A stretch of DNA of 64,000 nucleotides from Saposhnikovia divaricata. Lineage: Eukaryota; Streptophyta; Magnoliopsida; Apiales; Apiaceae. The number at the start of each line of letters is the position of its first letter. Within the stretch, counting starts at the first letter, position 1. Of this stretch, positions 1 to 13,012 are shown piece by piece. Location: positions 226,998,648 to 227,062,647 of the forward strand of contig CM071598.1 of assembly GCA_036435485.1 (NCBI GenBank), in the 5' to 3' direction. A program made the translations under genes and the position numbers. The notes beneath the pieces are model-generated. The model did no database searches, was not told where the DNA came from, and saw nothing but the letters and a program-made list of their open reading frames with translations.

Positions 1-3000
1 AATGGACCGACTTGATTTTTACCAATATCCCGTGTACTAACCCCTTTGAGAATTTTCCGAAAACCGAGTTTCGATCATATCAGCTCCGATTCCAGTCCGA
101 GCTGCGTCAAATAAAATTTCGTTGAATTCCAATAAACCATAGGAACAAAATATGTAAAAGTATCCACAAAATTGACCAACTCGATTTTTTAACAATATCC
201 CGTGTACTAACCCTTTTGAGGATTATCCAAAAACCGAGATTTAACTATATCAGCTCCGATTCAGGTCTGAATTGCGTCAAATAAAATTTTGTTGAATTTC
301 AATAACCCATAGGAACAAAATATGTAAAAATATCCACAAAATGGTCCGACTTGATTTTTAACAATATCACGTGTACTAACCGCTTTGAGAATTTTCCGAA
401 AACCGAGTTTCGATCATATCAGCTCCGATTCAGGTCTGAATTGCGTCAAATGAAATTTCATTGAATTCCAATAACCCATAGGAACAAAATATGTAAAAAT
501 ATCCACAAAATGGTTCGACCCGATTTTTAACAATATCCCGTGTACTAACACCTTTGAGAATTTTCCGAAAACCGAGTTTGGATCATATCAGCTCCGATTC
601 CGGTCCGAACTGCGTCAAATAAAATTTCGTTGAATTCCAATAACCCATAGGAACAAAATATGTAAAAATATCCACAAAATGGTCCGACTCGATTTTTAAC
701 AATATCCCGTGTACTAACCCCTTTGAGGAATATCCAAAAACCCAGTTTTGACTATATCAGCTCCGATTCAGGTCTGAATTGTGTCAAATAAAATTTCGTT
801 GAATTCCAATTACCCATAGGAACAAAATATTTAAAAATATCCACAAAATGGCCCGACTTTATTTTAACAATATCCCGTGTACTAACCCCTTTGAGAATTT
901 TCCGAAAACCGAGTTTCGATCATATCAGCTCCGATTCCAGTCTGAGCTGCGTCAAATAAAATTTCGTTGAATTCCAATAAACAATAGGAACAAAATATGT
1001 AAAATTATCCACAAAATTGACCAACTCGATTTTTTAACAATATCCCGTGTACTAACCCTTTTGAGGATTATCCAAAAACCGAGATTTAACTATATCAGCT
1101 CCGATTCAGGTCTGAATTGCGTCAAATAAAATTTCGTTGAATTCCAATAACCCATAGGAACAAAATATGTAAAAATATCCACAAAATGGTCCGACTTGAT
1201 TTTTAACAATATCCCGTGTACTAACCCCTTTGAGAATTTTTCGAAAACCGAGTTTCGATCATATCAGCTCCGATTCAGGTCTGAATTGAGTCAAATAAAA
1301 TTTTGTTGAATTTCAATAACCCATAGGAACAAAATATGTAAAAATATCCACAAAATGGTCCGACTCGATTTTTAACAATATCCTGTGTACTAACCCCTTT
1401 GAGGAATATCCAAAAACCCAGTTTTGACTATATCAGCTTCGATTCAGGTCTGAATTGTGTCAAATAAAATTTCGTTGAATTCCAATAACCCATAGGAACA
1501 AAATATTTAAAAATTTCCTTAAAATGGTCCGACTCGATTTTTAACAATATCCCGTGTACTAGCCACTTTGAGGATTATCCGAAAACCGAGTTTCGATCAT
1601 ATCAGCTCCGATTCAGGTCTGAATTGCGTCAAATAAAATTTTGTTGAATTTCAATAACCCATAGGAACAAAATATGTAAAAATATCCACAAAATGGTCCG
1701 ACTCGATTTTTAACAATATCCCGTGTACTAACACCTTTTAGAATTTTCCGAAAACCGAGTTTCGATCATATCAGCTCCGATTCAGGTCTGAATTGCGTCA
1801 AATAAAATTTCATTGAATTCCAATAACCCATAGGAACCAAATATGTAAAAATATCCACAAAATGGTTCGACCCGATTTTTAACAATATCCCGTGTACTAA
1901 CACCTTTGAGAATTTTCCGAAAACCGAGTTTCGATCATATCAGCTCCGATTCCGGTCCGAACTGCGTCAAATAAAATTTCGTTGAATTCCAATAACCCAT
2001 AGGAACAAAATATGTAAAAATATCCACAAAATGGTCCGACTCGATTTTTAACAATATCCCGTGTACTAACCCCTTTGAGGAATATCCAAAAACCCAGTTT
2101 TGACTATATCAGCTCCGATTCAGGTCTGAATTGTGTCAAATAAAATTTCGTTGAATTCCAATAACCCATAGGAACAAAATATTTAAAAATATCCTTAAAA
2201 TGGTCCGACTCGATTTTTAACAATATCCCGTGTACTAGCCACTTTGAGGATTATCCGAAAACCGAGTTTCGATCATATCAGCTCCGATTCAGGTCTAAAT
2301 TGCGTCAAATAAATTTCATTGAATTCCAATATCCCATAGGAACAAAATATGTAAAAATATCCACAAAATGGTTCGACCCGATTTTTAACAATATCCCGTG
2401 TACTAACACCTTTGAGAATTTTCCAAAAACCGAGTTTGGATCATATCAGCTCCGATTCCGGTCCGAACCGCGTCAAATAAAATTTCGTTGAATTCCAATA
2501 ACCCATAGGAACAAAATATGTAAAAATATCCACAAAATGGTCCGACTCAATTTTTAACAATATCCCGTGTACTAACCCCTTTGAGGATTATCCGAAAACC
2601 GAGTTTCGATCATATCAGCTCCGATTCAGGTCTGAATTGCGTCAAATAAAATTTTGTTGAATTTCAATAACCCATAGGAACATAATATGTAAAAATATCC
2701 ACAAAATGGTCCGACTCAATTTTTAACAATATCCCGTGTACTAACTCCTTTGAGCATTTTCCGAAAACCGAGTTTCGATCATATCAGCTCCGATTCAGGT
2801 CTGAATTGCGTCAGATAAAATTTCGTTGAATTCCAATAACCCATAGGAACAAAATATTTAAAAATATTCACAAAATGGTCCGACTCGATTTTTAACAATA
2901 TCCCGTGTACTAACCCCTTTGAGGAATATCCAAAAACCCAGTTTTGACTATATCAGCTCCGATTCAGGTCTGAATTGTGTCAAATAAAATTTCGTTGAAT

Positions 3001-3211
3001 TCCAATAACCCATAGGAACAAAATATTTAAAAATATCCTTAAAATGGTCCGACTCGATTTTTAACAATATCCCGTGTACTAGCCACTTTGAGGATTATCC
3101 GAAAACCGAGTTTCGATCATATCAGCTCCGATTCAGGTTCGAACAGCGTCAAATAAAATTTTGTTGAATTTGAATAACCCATAGGAACAAAATATGTAAA
3201 AATATCCACAA
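1..3211 (+). repeat. HOR-I copy 1 (19-mer, 3211 bp)
   Basis: This block of 19 monomers repeats at an offset of exactly 3211 bp (19 x 169). Markers: aatggaccgacttg at 1 and 3212; ccgagctgcgtc at 97 and 3308; the one-base-short aaataaattt variant at 2309 and 5520. Comparing by eye I found only about five substitutions against copy 2, for example near 29, 699, 809, 853 and 1440. Adjacent monomers inside the unit differ much more. It contains several monomer types in fixed order, including the 170-bp ccaactcgatttttt type and the 168-bp ttattttaac type. The window starts at or inside this copy, so the array probably extends to the left. Confidence 0.92.
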
Positions 3212-6200
3212 AATGGACCGACTTGATTTTTAACAATATCCCGTGTACTAACCCCTTTGAGAATTTTCCGAAAACCGAGTTTCGATCATATCAGCTCCGA
3301 TTCCAGTCCGAGCTGCGTCAAATAAAATTTCGTTGAATTCCAATAAACCATAGGAACAAAATATGTAAAAGTATCCACAAAATTGACCAACTCGATTTTT
3401 TAACAATATCCCGTGTACTAACCCTTTTGAGGATTATCCAAAAACCGAGATTTAACTATATCAGCTCCGATTCAGGTCTGAATTGCGTCAAATAAAATTT
3501 TGTTGAATTTCAATAACCCATAGGAACAAAATATGTAAAAATATCCACAAAATGGTCCGACTTGATTTTTAACAATATCACGTGTACTAACCGCTTTGAG
3601 AATTTTCCGAAAACCGAGTTTCGATCATATCAGCTCCGATTCAGGTCTGAATTGCGTCAAATGAAATTTCATTGAATTCCAATAACCCATAGGAACAAAA
3701 TATGTAAAAATATCCACAAAATGGTTCGACCCGATTTTTAACAATATCCCGTGTACTAACACCTTTGAGAATTTTCCGAAAACCGAGTTTGGATCATATC
3801 AGCTCCGATTCCGGTCCGAACTGCGTCAAATAAAATTTCGTTGAATTCCAATAACCCATAGGAACAAAATATGTAAAAATATCCACAAAATGGTCCGACT
3901 CGATTTTTAACAATATCCTGTGTACTAACCCCTTTGAGGAATATCCAAAAACCCAGTTTTGACTATATCAGCTCCGATTCAGGTCTGAATTGTGTCAAAT
4001 AAAATTTCATTGAATTCCAATTACCCATAGGAACAAAATATTTAAAAATATCCACAAAATGGACCGACTTTATTTTAACAATATCCCGTGTACTAACCCC
4101 TTTGAGAATTTTCCGAAAACCGAGTTTCGATCATATCAGCTCCGATTCCAGTCTGAGCTGCGTCAAATAAAATTTCGTTGAATTCCAATAAACAATAGGA
4201 ACAAAATATGTAAAATTATCCACAAAATTGACCAACTCGATTTTTTAACAATATCCCGTGTACTAACCCTTTTGAGGATTATCCAAAAACCGAGATTTAA
4301 CTATATCAGCTCCGATTCAGGTCTGAATTGCGTCAAATAAAATTTCGTTGAATTCCAATAACCCATAGGAACAAAATATGTAAAAATATCCACAAAATGG
4401 TCCGACTTGATTTTTAACAATATCCCGTGTACTAACCCCTTTGAGAATTTTTCGAAAACCGAGTTTCGATCATATCAGCTCCGATTCAGGTCTGAATTGA
4501 GTCAAATAAAATTTTGTTGAATTTCAATAACCCATAGGAACAAAATATGTAAAAATATCCACAAAATGGTCCGACTCGATTTTTAACAATATCCTGTGTA
4601 CTAACCCCTTTGAGGAATATCCAAAAACCCAGTTTTGACTATATCAGCTCCGATTCAGGTCTGAATTGTGTCAAATAAAATTTCGTTGAATTCCAATAAC
4701 CCATAGGAACAAAATATTTAAAAATTTCCTTAAAATGGTCCGACTCGATTTTTAACAATATCCCGTGTACTAGCCACTTTGAGGATTATCCGAAAACCGA
4801 GTTTCGATCATATCAGCTCCGATTCAGGTCTGAATTGCGTCAAATAAAATTTTGTTGAATTTCAATAACCCATAGGAACAAAATATGTAAAAATATCCAC
4901 AAAATGGTCCGACTCGATTTTTAACAATATCCCGTGTACTAACACCTTTTAGAATTTTCCGAAAACCGAGTTTCGATCATATCAGCTCCGATTCAGGTCT
5001 GAATTGCGTCAAATAAAATTTCATTGAATTCCAATAACCCATAGGAACCAAATATGTAAAAATATCCACAAAATGGTTCGACCCGATTTTTAACAATATC
5101 CCGTGTACTAACACCTTTGAGAATTTTCCGAAAACCGAGTTTCGATCATATCAGCTCCGATTCCGGTCCGAACTGCGTCAAATAAAATTTCGTTGAATTC
5201 CAATAACCCATAGGAACAAAATATGTAAAAATATCCACAAAATGGTCCGACTCGATTTTTAACAATATCCCGTGTACTAACCCCTTTGAGGAATATCCAA
5301 AAACCCAGTTTTGACTATATCAGCTCCGATTCAGGTCTGAATTGTGTCAAATAAAATTTCGTTGAATTCCAATAACCCATAGGAACAAAATATTTAAAAA
5401 TATCCTTAAAATGGTCCGACTCGATTTTTAACAATATCCCGTGTACTAGCCACTTTGAGGATTATCCGAAAACCGAGTTTCGATCATATCAGCTCCGATT
5501 CAGGTCTAAATTGCGTCAAATAAATTTCATTGAATTCCAATATCCCATAGGAACAAAATATGTAAAAATATCCACAAAATGGTTCGACCCGATTTTTAAC
5601 AATATCCCGTGTACTAACACCTTTGAGAATTTTCCAAAAACCGAGTTTGGATCATATCAGCTCCGATTCCGGTCCGAACCGCGTCAAATAAAATTTCGTT
5701 GAATTCCAATAACCCATAGGAACAAAATATGTAAAAATATCCACAAAATGGTCCGACTCAATTTTTAACAATATCCCGTGTACTAACCCCTTTGAGGATT
5801 ATCCGAAAACCGAGTTTCGATCATATCAGCTCCGATTCAGGTCTGAATTGCGTCAAATAAAATTTTGTTGAATTTCAATAACCCATAGGAACATAATATG
5901 TAAAAATATCCACAAAATGGTCCGACTCAATTTTTAACAATATCCCGTGTACTAACTCCTTTGAGCATTTTCCGAAAACCGAGTTTCGATCATATCAGCT
6001 CCGATTCAGGTCTGAATTGCGTCAGATAAAATTTCGTTGAATTCCAATAACCCATAGGAACAAAATATTTAAAAATATTCACAAAATGGTCCGACTCGAT
6101 TTTTAACAATATCCCGTGTACTAACCCCTTTGAGGAATATCCAAAAACCCAGTTTTGACTATATCAGCTCCGATTCAGGTCTGAATTGTGTCAAATAAAA

Positions 6201-6422
6201 TTTCGTTGAATTCCAATAACCCATAGGAACAAAATATTTAAAAATATCCTTAAAATGGTCCGACTCGATTTTTAACAATATCCCGTGTACTAGCCACTTT
6301 GAGGATTATCCGAAAACCGAGTTTCGATCATATCAGCTCCGATTCAGGTTCGAACAGCGTCAAATAAAATTTTGTTGAATTTGAATAACCCATAGGAACA
6401 AAATATGTAAAAATATCCACAA
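3212..6422 (+). repeat. HOR-I copy 2 (19-mer, 3211 bp)
   Basis: This is the second intact 3211-bp unit, with the same monomer order as copy 1. It differs at scattered single bases, such as atcctgtg near 3917 against atcccgtg, and aatttcattg near 4006 against aatttcgttg, both CpG transitions. Its right end (ggttcgaacagcgtc, then ttgaatttgaataac near 6345-6390) matches the right end of copy 1 near 3137-3178, which fixes the unit boundary. Confidence 0.92.
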
Positions 6423-9400
6423 AATGGACCGACTTGATTTTTAACAATATCCCGTGTACTAACCCCTTTGAGAATTTTCCGAAAACCGAGTTTCGATCAT
6501 ATCAGCTCCGATTCCAGTCCGAGCTGCGTCAAATAAAATTTCGTTGAATTCCAATAAACCATAGGAACAAAATATGTAAAAGTATCCACAAAATTGACCA
6601 ACTCAATTTTTTAACAATATCCCGTGTACTAACCCTTTTGAGGATTATCCAAAAACCGAGATTTAACTATATCAGCTCCGATTCAGGTCTGAATTGCGTC
6701 AAATAAAATTTTGTTGAATTTCAATAACCCATAGGAACAAAATATGTAAAAATATCCACAAAATGGTCCGACTTGATTTTTAACAATATCACGTGTACTA
6801 ACCGCTTTGAGAATTTTCCGAAAACCGAGTTTCGATCATATCAGCTCCGATTCAGGTCTGAATTGTGTCAAATAAAATTTCGTTGAATTCCAATAACCCA
6901 TAGGAACAAAATATTTAAAAATATCCTTAAAATGGTCCGACCCGATTTTTAACAATATCCCGTGTACTAACACCTTTGAGAATTTTCCGAAAACCGAGTT
7001 TGGATCATATCAGCTCCGATTCCGGTCCGAACTGCGTCAAATAAAATTTCGTTGAATTCCAATAACCCATAGGAACAAAATATGTAAAAATATCCACAAA
7101 ATGGTCCGACTCGATTTTTAACAATATCCCGTGTACTAACCCCTTTGAGGAATATCCAAAAACCCAGTTTTGACTATATCAGCTCCGATTCAGGTCTGAA
7201 TTGTGTCAAATAAAATTTCGTTGAATTCCAATTACCCATAGGAACAAAATATTTAAAAATATCCACAAAATGGCCCGACTTTATTTTAACAATATCCCGT
7301 GTACTAACCCCTTTGAGAATTTTCCGAAAACCGAGTTTCGATCATATCAGCTCCGATTCCAGTCTGAGCTGCGTCAAATAAAATTTCGTTGAATTCCCAT
7401 AAACAATAGGAACAAAATATGTAAAATTATCCACAAAATTGACCAACTCAATTTTTTAACAATATCCCGTGTACTAACCCTTTTGAGGATTATCCAAAAA
7501 CCGAGATTTAACTATATCAGCTCCGATTCAGGTCTGAATTGCGTCAAATAAAATTTCGTTGAATTCCAATAACCCATAGGAACAAAATATGTAAAAATAT
7601 CCACAAAATGGTCCGACTTGATTTTTAACAATATCCCGTGTACTAACCCCTTTGAGAATTTTTCGAAAACCGAGTTTCGATCATATCAGCTCCAATTCAG
7701 GTCTGAATTGCGTCAAATAAAATTTTGTTGAATTTCAATAACCCATAGGAACAAAATATGTAAAAATATCCACAAAATGGTCCGACTCGATTTTTAACAA
7801 TATCCTGTGTACTAACCCCTTTGAGGAATATCCAAAAACCAAGTTTTGTCTATATCAGCTCCGATTCAGGTCTGAATTGTGTCAAATAAAATTTCGTTGA
7901 ATTCCAATAACCCATAGGAACAAAATATTTAAAAATTTCCTTAAAATGGTCCGACTCGATTTTTAACAATATCCCGTGTACTAGCCACTTTGAGGATTAT
8001 CCGAAAACCGAGTTTCGATCATATCAGCTCCGATTCAGGTCTGAATTGCGTCAAATAAAATTTTGTTGAATTTCAATAACCCATTGGAACAAAATATGTA
8101 AAAATATCCACAAAATGGTCCGACTCGATTTTTAACAATATCCCGTGTACTAACCCCTTTTAGAATTTTCCGAAAACCGAGTTTCGATCATATCAGCTCC
8201 GATTCAGGTCTGAATTGCGTCAAATAAAATTTCAATGAATTCCAATAACCCATAGGAACAAAATATGTAAAAATATCCACAAAATGGTTCGACCCGATTT
8301 TTAACAATATCCCGTGTACTAACACCTTTGAGAATTTTCCGAAAACCGAGTTTCGATCATATCAGCTCCGATTCCGGTCCGAACTGCGTCAAATAAAATT
8401 TCGTTGAATTCCAATAACCCATAGGAACAAAATATTTAAAAATATCCACAAAATGGTCCGACTCGATTTTTAACAATATCCCGTGTACTAACCCCTTTGA
8501 GGAATATCCAAAAACCCAGTTTTGACTATATCAGCTCCGATTCAGGTCTGAATTGTGTCAAATAAAATTTCGTTGAATTCCAATTACCCATAGGAACAAA
8601 ATATTTAAAAATATCCACAAAATGGCCCGACTTTATTTTAACAATATCCCGTGTACTAACCCCTTTGAGAATTTTCCGAAAACCGAGTTTCGATCATATC
8701 AGCTCCGATTCCAGTCTGAGCTGCGTCAAATAAAATTTCGTTGAATTCCAATAAACAATAGGAACAAAATATTTAAAAATATCCACAAAATGGTCCGACT
8801 CGATTTTTAACAATATCCCGTGTACTAACCCCTTTGAGGAATATCCAAAAACCCAGTTTTGACTATATCAGCTCCGATTCAGGTCTGAATTGTGTCAAAA
8901 AAAATTTCGTTGAATTCCAATAACCCATAGGAACAAAATATTTAAAAATATCCTTAAAATGGTCCGACTCGGTTTTTAACAATATCCCGTGTACTAGCCA
9001 CTTTGAGGATTATCCGAAAACCGAGTTTCGATCATATCAGCTCCGATTCAGGTCTGAATTGCGTCAAATAAATTTCATTGAATTCCAATATCCCATAGGA
9101 ACAAAATATGTAAAAATATCCACAAAATGGTTCGACCCGATTTTTAACAATATCCCGTGTACTAACACCTTTGAGAATTTTCCAAAAACCGAGTTTGGAT
9201 CATATCAGCTCCGATTCCGGTCCGAACCGCGTCAAATAAAATTTCGTTGAATTCCAATAACCCATAGGAACAAAATATGTAAAAATATCCACAAAATGGT
9301 CCGACTCGATTTTTAAAAATATCCCATGTACTAACCCCTTTGAGAATTTTCCGAAAACCGAGTTTCGATCATATCAGCTCCGATTCAGGTCTGAATTGCG

Positions 9401-9463
9401 TCAAATAAAATTTCATTGAATTCCAATAACCCATAGGAACAAAATATGTAAAAATATCCACAA
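6423..9463 (+). repeat. HOR-I copy 3, edited (18-mer, 3041 bp)
   Basis: This copy starts like copy 2 (aatggaccgacttg at 6423) but has been rearranged. A pair of monomers carrying ttattttaac (7281) reappears near 8631, adding 337 bp. About three monomers at the right end are missing, so the total is 3211+337-507 = 3041. A patch at about 6864-6940 has been replaced by another monomer type (gtgtcaaat, atatttaaaaatatcctt). The right edge (about 9297-9463) carries a tttttaaaaatatcccatg monomer that is otherwise typical of 18-29 kb. Confidence 0.85.
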
Positions 9464-9550
9464 AATGGTTCAACCCGATTTTTAACAATATCCCGTGTAC
9501 TAACCCCTTTGAGAATTTTCCGAAAACCGAGTTTCGATCATATCAGCTCC
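9297..9550 (+). other. Foreign-type monomers at the HOR-I copy 3/4 junction
   Basis: The tttttaaaaatatcccatg, aatttcattg and atggttcaacccg variants appear here in the order seen at 18241-18430, 22100-22280 and other HOR-III copies, but nowhere else in the first 15 kb. Near 9490-9550 the sequence returns to HOR-I (gatttcagtccgagctgcg). This is best read as an exchange or conversion between distant parts of the array. Confidence 0.78.
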
Positions 9551-12500
9551 GATTTCAGTCCGAGCTGCGTCAAATAAAATTTCGTTGAATTCCAATAAAC
9601 CATAGGAACAAAATATGTAAAAGTATCCACAAAATTGACCAACTCAATTTTTTAACAATATCCCGTGTACTAACCCTTTTGAGGATTATCCAAAAACCGA
9701 GATTTAACTATATCAGCTCCGATTCAGGTCTGAATTGCGTCAAATAAAATTTTGTTGAATTTCAATAACCCATAGGAACAAAATATGTAAAAATATCCAC
9801 AAAATGGTCCGACTTGATTTTTAACAATATCACGTGTACTAACCGCTTTGAGAATTTTCCGAAAACCGAGTTTCGATCATATCAGCTCCGATTCAGGTCT
9901 GAATTGTGTCAAATAAAATTTCGTTGAATTCCAATAACCCATAGGAACAAAATATTTAAAAATATCCTTAAAATGGTCCGACCCGATTTTTAACAATATC
10001 CCGTGTACTAACACCTTTGAGAATTTTCCGAAAACCGAGTTTGGATCATATCAGCTCCGATTCCGGTCCGAACTGCGTCAAATAAAATTTCGTTGAATTC
10101 CAATAACCCATAGGAACAAAATATGTAAAAATATCCACAAAATGGTCCGACTCGATTTTTAACAATATCCCGTGTACTAACCCCTTTGAGGAATATCCAA
10201 AAACCCAGTTTTGACTATATCAGCTCCGATTCAGGTCTGAATTGTGTCAAATAAAATTTCGTTGAATTCCAATTACCCATAGGAACAAAATATTTAAAAA
10301 TATCCACAAAATGGCCCGACTTTATTTTAACAATATCCCGTGTACTAACCCCTTTGAGAATTTTCCGAAAACCGAGTTTCGATCATATCAGCTCCGATTC
10401 CAGTCTGAGCTGCGTCAAATAAAATTTCGTTGAATTCCCATAAACAATAGGAACAAAATATGTAAAATTATCCACAAAATTGACCAACTCAATTTTTTAA
10501 CAATATCCCGTGTACTAACCCTTTTGAGGATTATCCAAAAACCGAGATTTAACTATATCAGCTCCGATTCAGGTCTGAATTGCGTCAAATAAAATTTCGT
10601 TGAATTCCAATAACCCATAGGAACAAAATATGTAAAAATATCCACAAAATGGTCCGACTTGATTTTTAAAAAATATCCCGTGTACTAACCCCTTTGAGAA
10701 TTTTTCGAAAACCGAGTTTCGATCATATCAGCTCCAATTCAGGTCTGAATTGCGTCAAATAAAATTTTGTTGAATTTCAATAACCCATAGGAACAAAATA
10801 TGTAAAAATATCCACAAAATGGTCCGACTCGATTTTTAACAATATCCTGTGTACTAACCCCTTTGAGGAATATCCAAAAACCAAGTTTTGACTATATCAG
10901 CTCCGATTCAGGTCTGAATTGTGTCAAATAAAATTTCGTTGAATTCCAATAACCCATAGGAACAAAATATTTAAAAATTTCCTTAAAATGGTCCGACTCG
11001 ATTTTTAACAATATCCCGTGTACTAGCCACTTTGAGGATTATCCGAAAACCGAGTTTCGATCATATCAGCTCCGATTCAGGTCTGAATTGCGTCAAATAA
11101 AATTTTGTTGAATTTCAATAACCCATTGGAACAAAATATGTAAAAATATCCACAAAATGGTCCGACTCGATTTTTAACAATATCCCGTGTACTAACCCCT
11201 TTTAGAATTTTCCGAAAACCGAGTTTCGATCATATCAGCTCCGATTCAGGTCTGAATTGCGTCAAATAAAATTTCAATGAATTCCAATAACCCATAGGAA
11301 CAAAATATGTAAAAATATCCACAAAATGGTTCGACCCGATTTTTAACAATATCCCGTGTACTAACACCTTTGAGAATTTTCCGAAAACCGAGTTTCGATC
11401 ATATCAGCTCCGATTCCGGTCCGAACTGCGTCAAATAAAATTTCGTTGAATTCCAATAACCCATAGGAACAAAATATTTAAAAATATCCACAAAATGGTC
11501 CGACTCGATTTTTAACAATATCCCGTGTACTAACCCCTTTGAGGAATATCCAAAAACCCAGTTTTGACTATATCAGCTCCGATTCAGGTCTGAATTGTGT
11601 CAAATAAAATTTCGTTGAATTCCAATTACCCATAGGAACAAAATATTTAAAAATATCCACAAAATGGCCCGACTTTATTTTAACAATATCCCGTGTACTA
11701 ACCCCTTTGAGAATTTTCCGAAAACCGAGTTTCGATCATATCAGCTCCGATTCCAGTCTGAGCTGCGTCAAATAAAATTTCGTTGAATTCCAATAAACAA
11801 TAGGAACAAAATATTTAAAAATATCCACAAAATGGTCCGACTCGATTTTTAACAATATCCCGTGTACTAACCCCTTTGAGGAATATCCAAAAACCCAGTT
11901 TTGACTATATCAGCTCCGATTCAGGTCTGAATTGTGTCAAATAAAATTTCGTTGAATTCCAATAACCCATAGGAACAAAATATTTAAAAATATCCTTAAA
12001 ATGGTCCGACTCGGTTTTTAACAATATCCCGTGTACTAGCCACTTTGAGGATTATCCGAAAACCGAGTTTCGATCATATCAGCTCCGATTCAGGTCTGAA
12101 TTGCGTCAAATAAATTTCATTGAATTCCAATATCCCATAGGAACAAAATATGTAAAAATATCCACAAAATGGTTCGACCCGATTTTTAACAATATCCCGT
12201 GTACTAACACCTTTGAGAATTTTCCAAAAACCGAGTTTGGATCATATCAGCTCCGATTCCGGTCCGAACCGCGTCAAATAAAATTTCGTTGAATTCCAAT
12301 AACCCATAGGAACAAAATATGTAAAAATATCCACAAAATGGTCCGACTCAATTTTTAACAATATCCCGTGTACTAACCCCTTTGAGGATTATCCGAAAAC
12401 CGAGTTTCGATCATATCAGCTCCGATTCAGGTCTGAATTGCGTCAAATAAAATTTTGTTGAATTTCAATAACCCATAGGAACATAATATGTAAAAATATC

Positions 12501-13012
12501 CACAAAATGGTCCGACTCAATTTTTAACAATATCCCGTGTACTAACTCCTTTGAGCATTTTCCGAAAACCGAGTTTCGATCATATCAGCTCCGATTCAGG
12601 TCTGAATTGCGTCAGATAAAATTTCGTTGAATTCCAATAACCCATAGGAACAAAATATTTAAAAATATTCACAAAATGGTCCGACTCGATTTTTAACAAT
12701 ATCCCGTGTACTAACCCCTTTGAGGAATATCCAAAAACCCAGTTTTGACTATATCAGCTCCGATTCAGGTCTGAATTGTGTCAAATAAAATTTCGTTGAA
12801 TTCCAATAACCCATAGGAACAAAATATTTAAAAATATCCTTAAAATGGTCCGACTCGATTTTTAACAATATCCCGTGTACTAGCCACTTTGAGGATTATC
12901 CGAAAACCGAGTTTCGATCATATCAGCTCCGATTCAGGTTCGAACAGCGTCAAATAAAATTTTGTTGAATTTGAATAACCCATAGGAACAAAATATGTAA
13001 AAATATCCACAA
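9464..13012 (+). repeat. HOR-I copy 4 (21-mer, 3549 bp)
   Basis: It follows copy 3 at an offset of 3041-3042 bp over about 2.8 kb and keeps both the converted patch (near 9905-9985) and the extra two monomers (second ttattttaac near 11672). It also retains the right-hand three monomers lost from copy 3, so its length is 3211+338. A single extra A (gatttttaaaaaatatccc near 10662) accounts for the 1-bp change of offset. Its left edge is chimeric: aatggttcaacccg at 9464 leads into gatttcagtccgagctgcg near 9550. Confidence 0.85.

Noticed and set aside
2300..2491. 63-codon open stretch, repeated at 5511-5702, 9059-9250 and 12101-12292
   Set aside because: It starts at TTG, lies wholly inside satellite monomers, exists only because of a one-base deletion in a HOR-I monomer, and its four copies are identical because the HOR was copied. 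It has no upstream signal and no recognisable domain.
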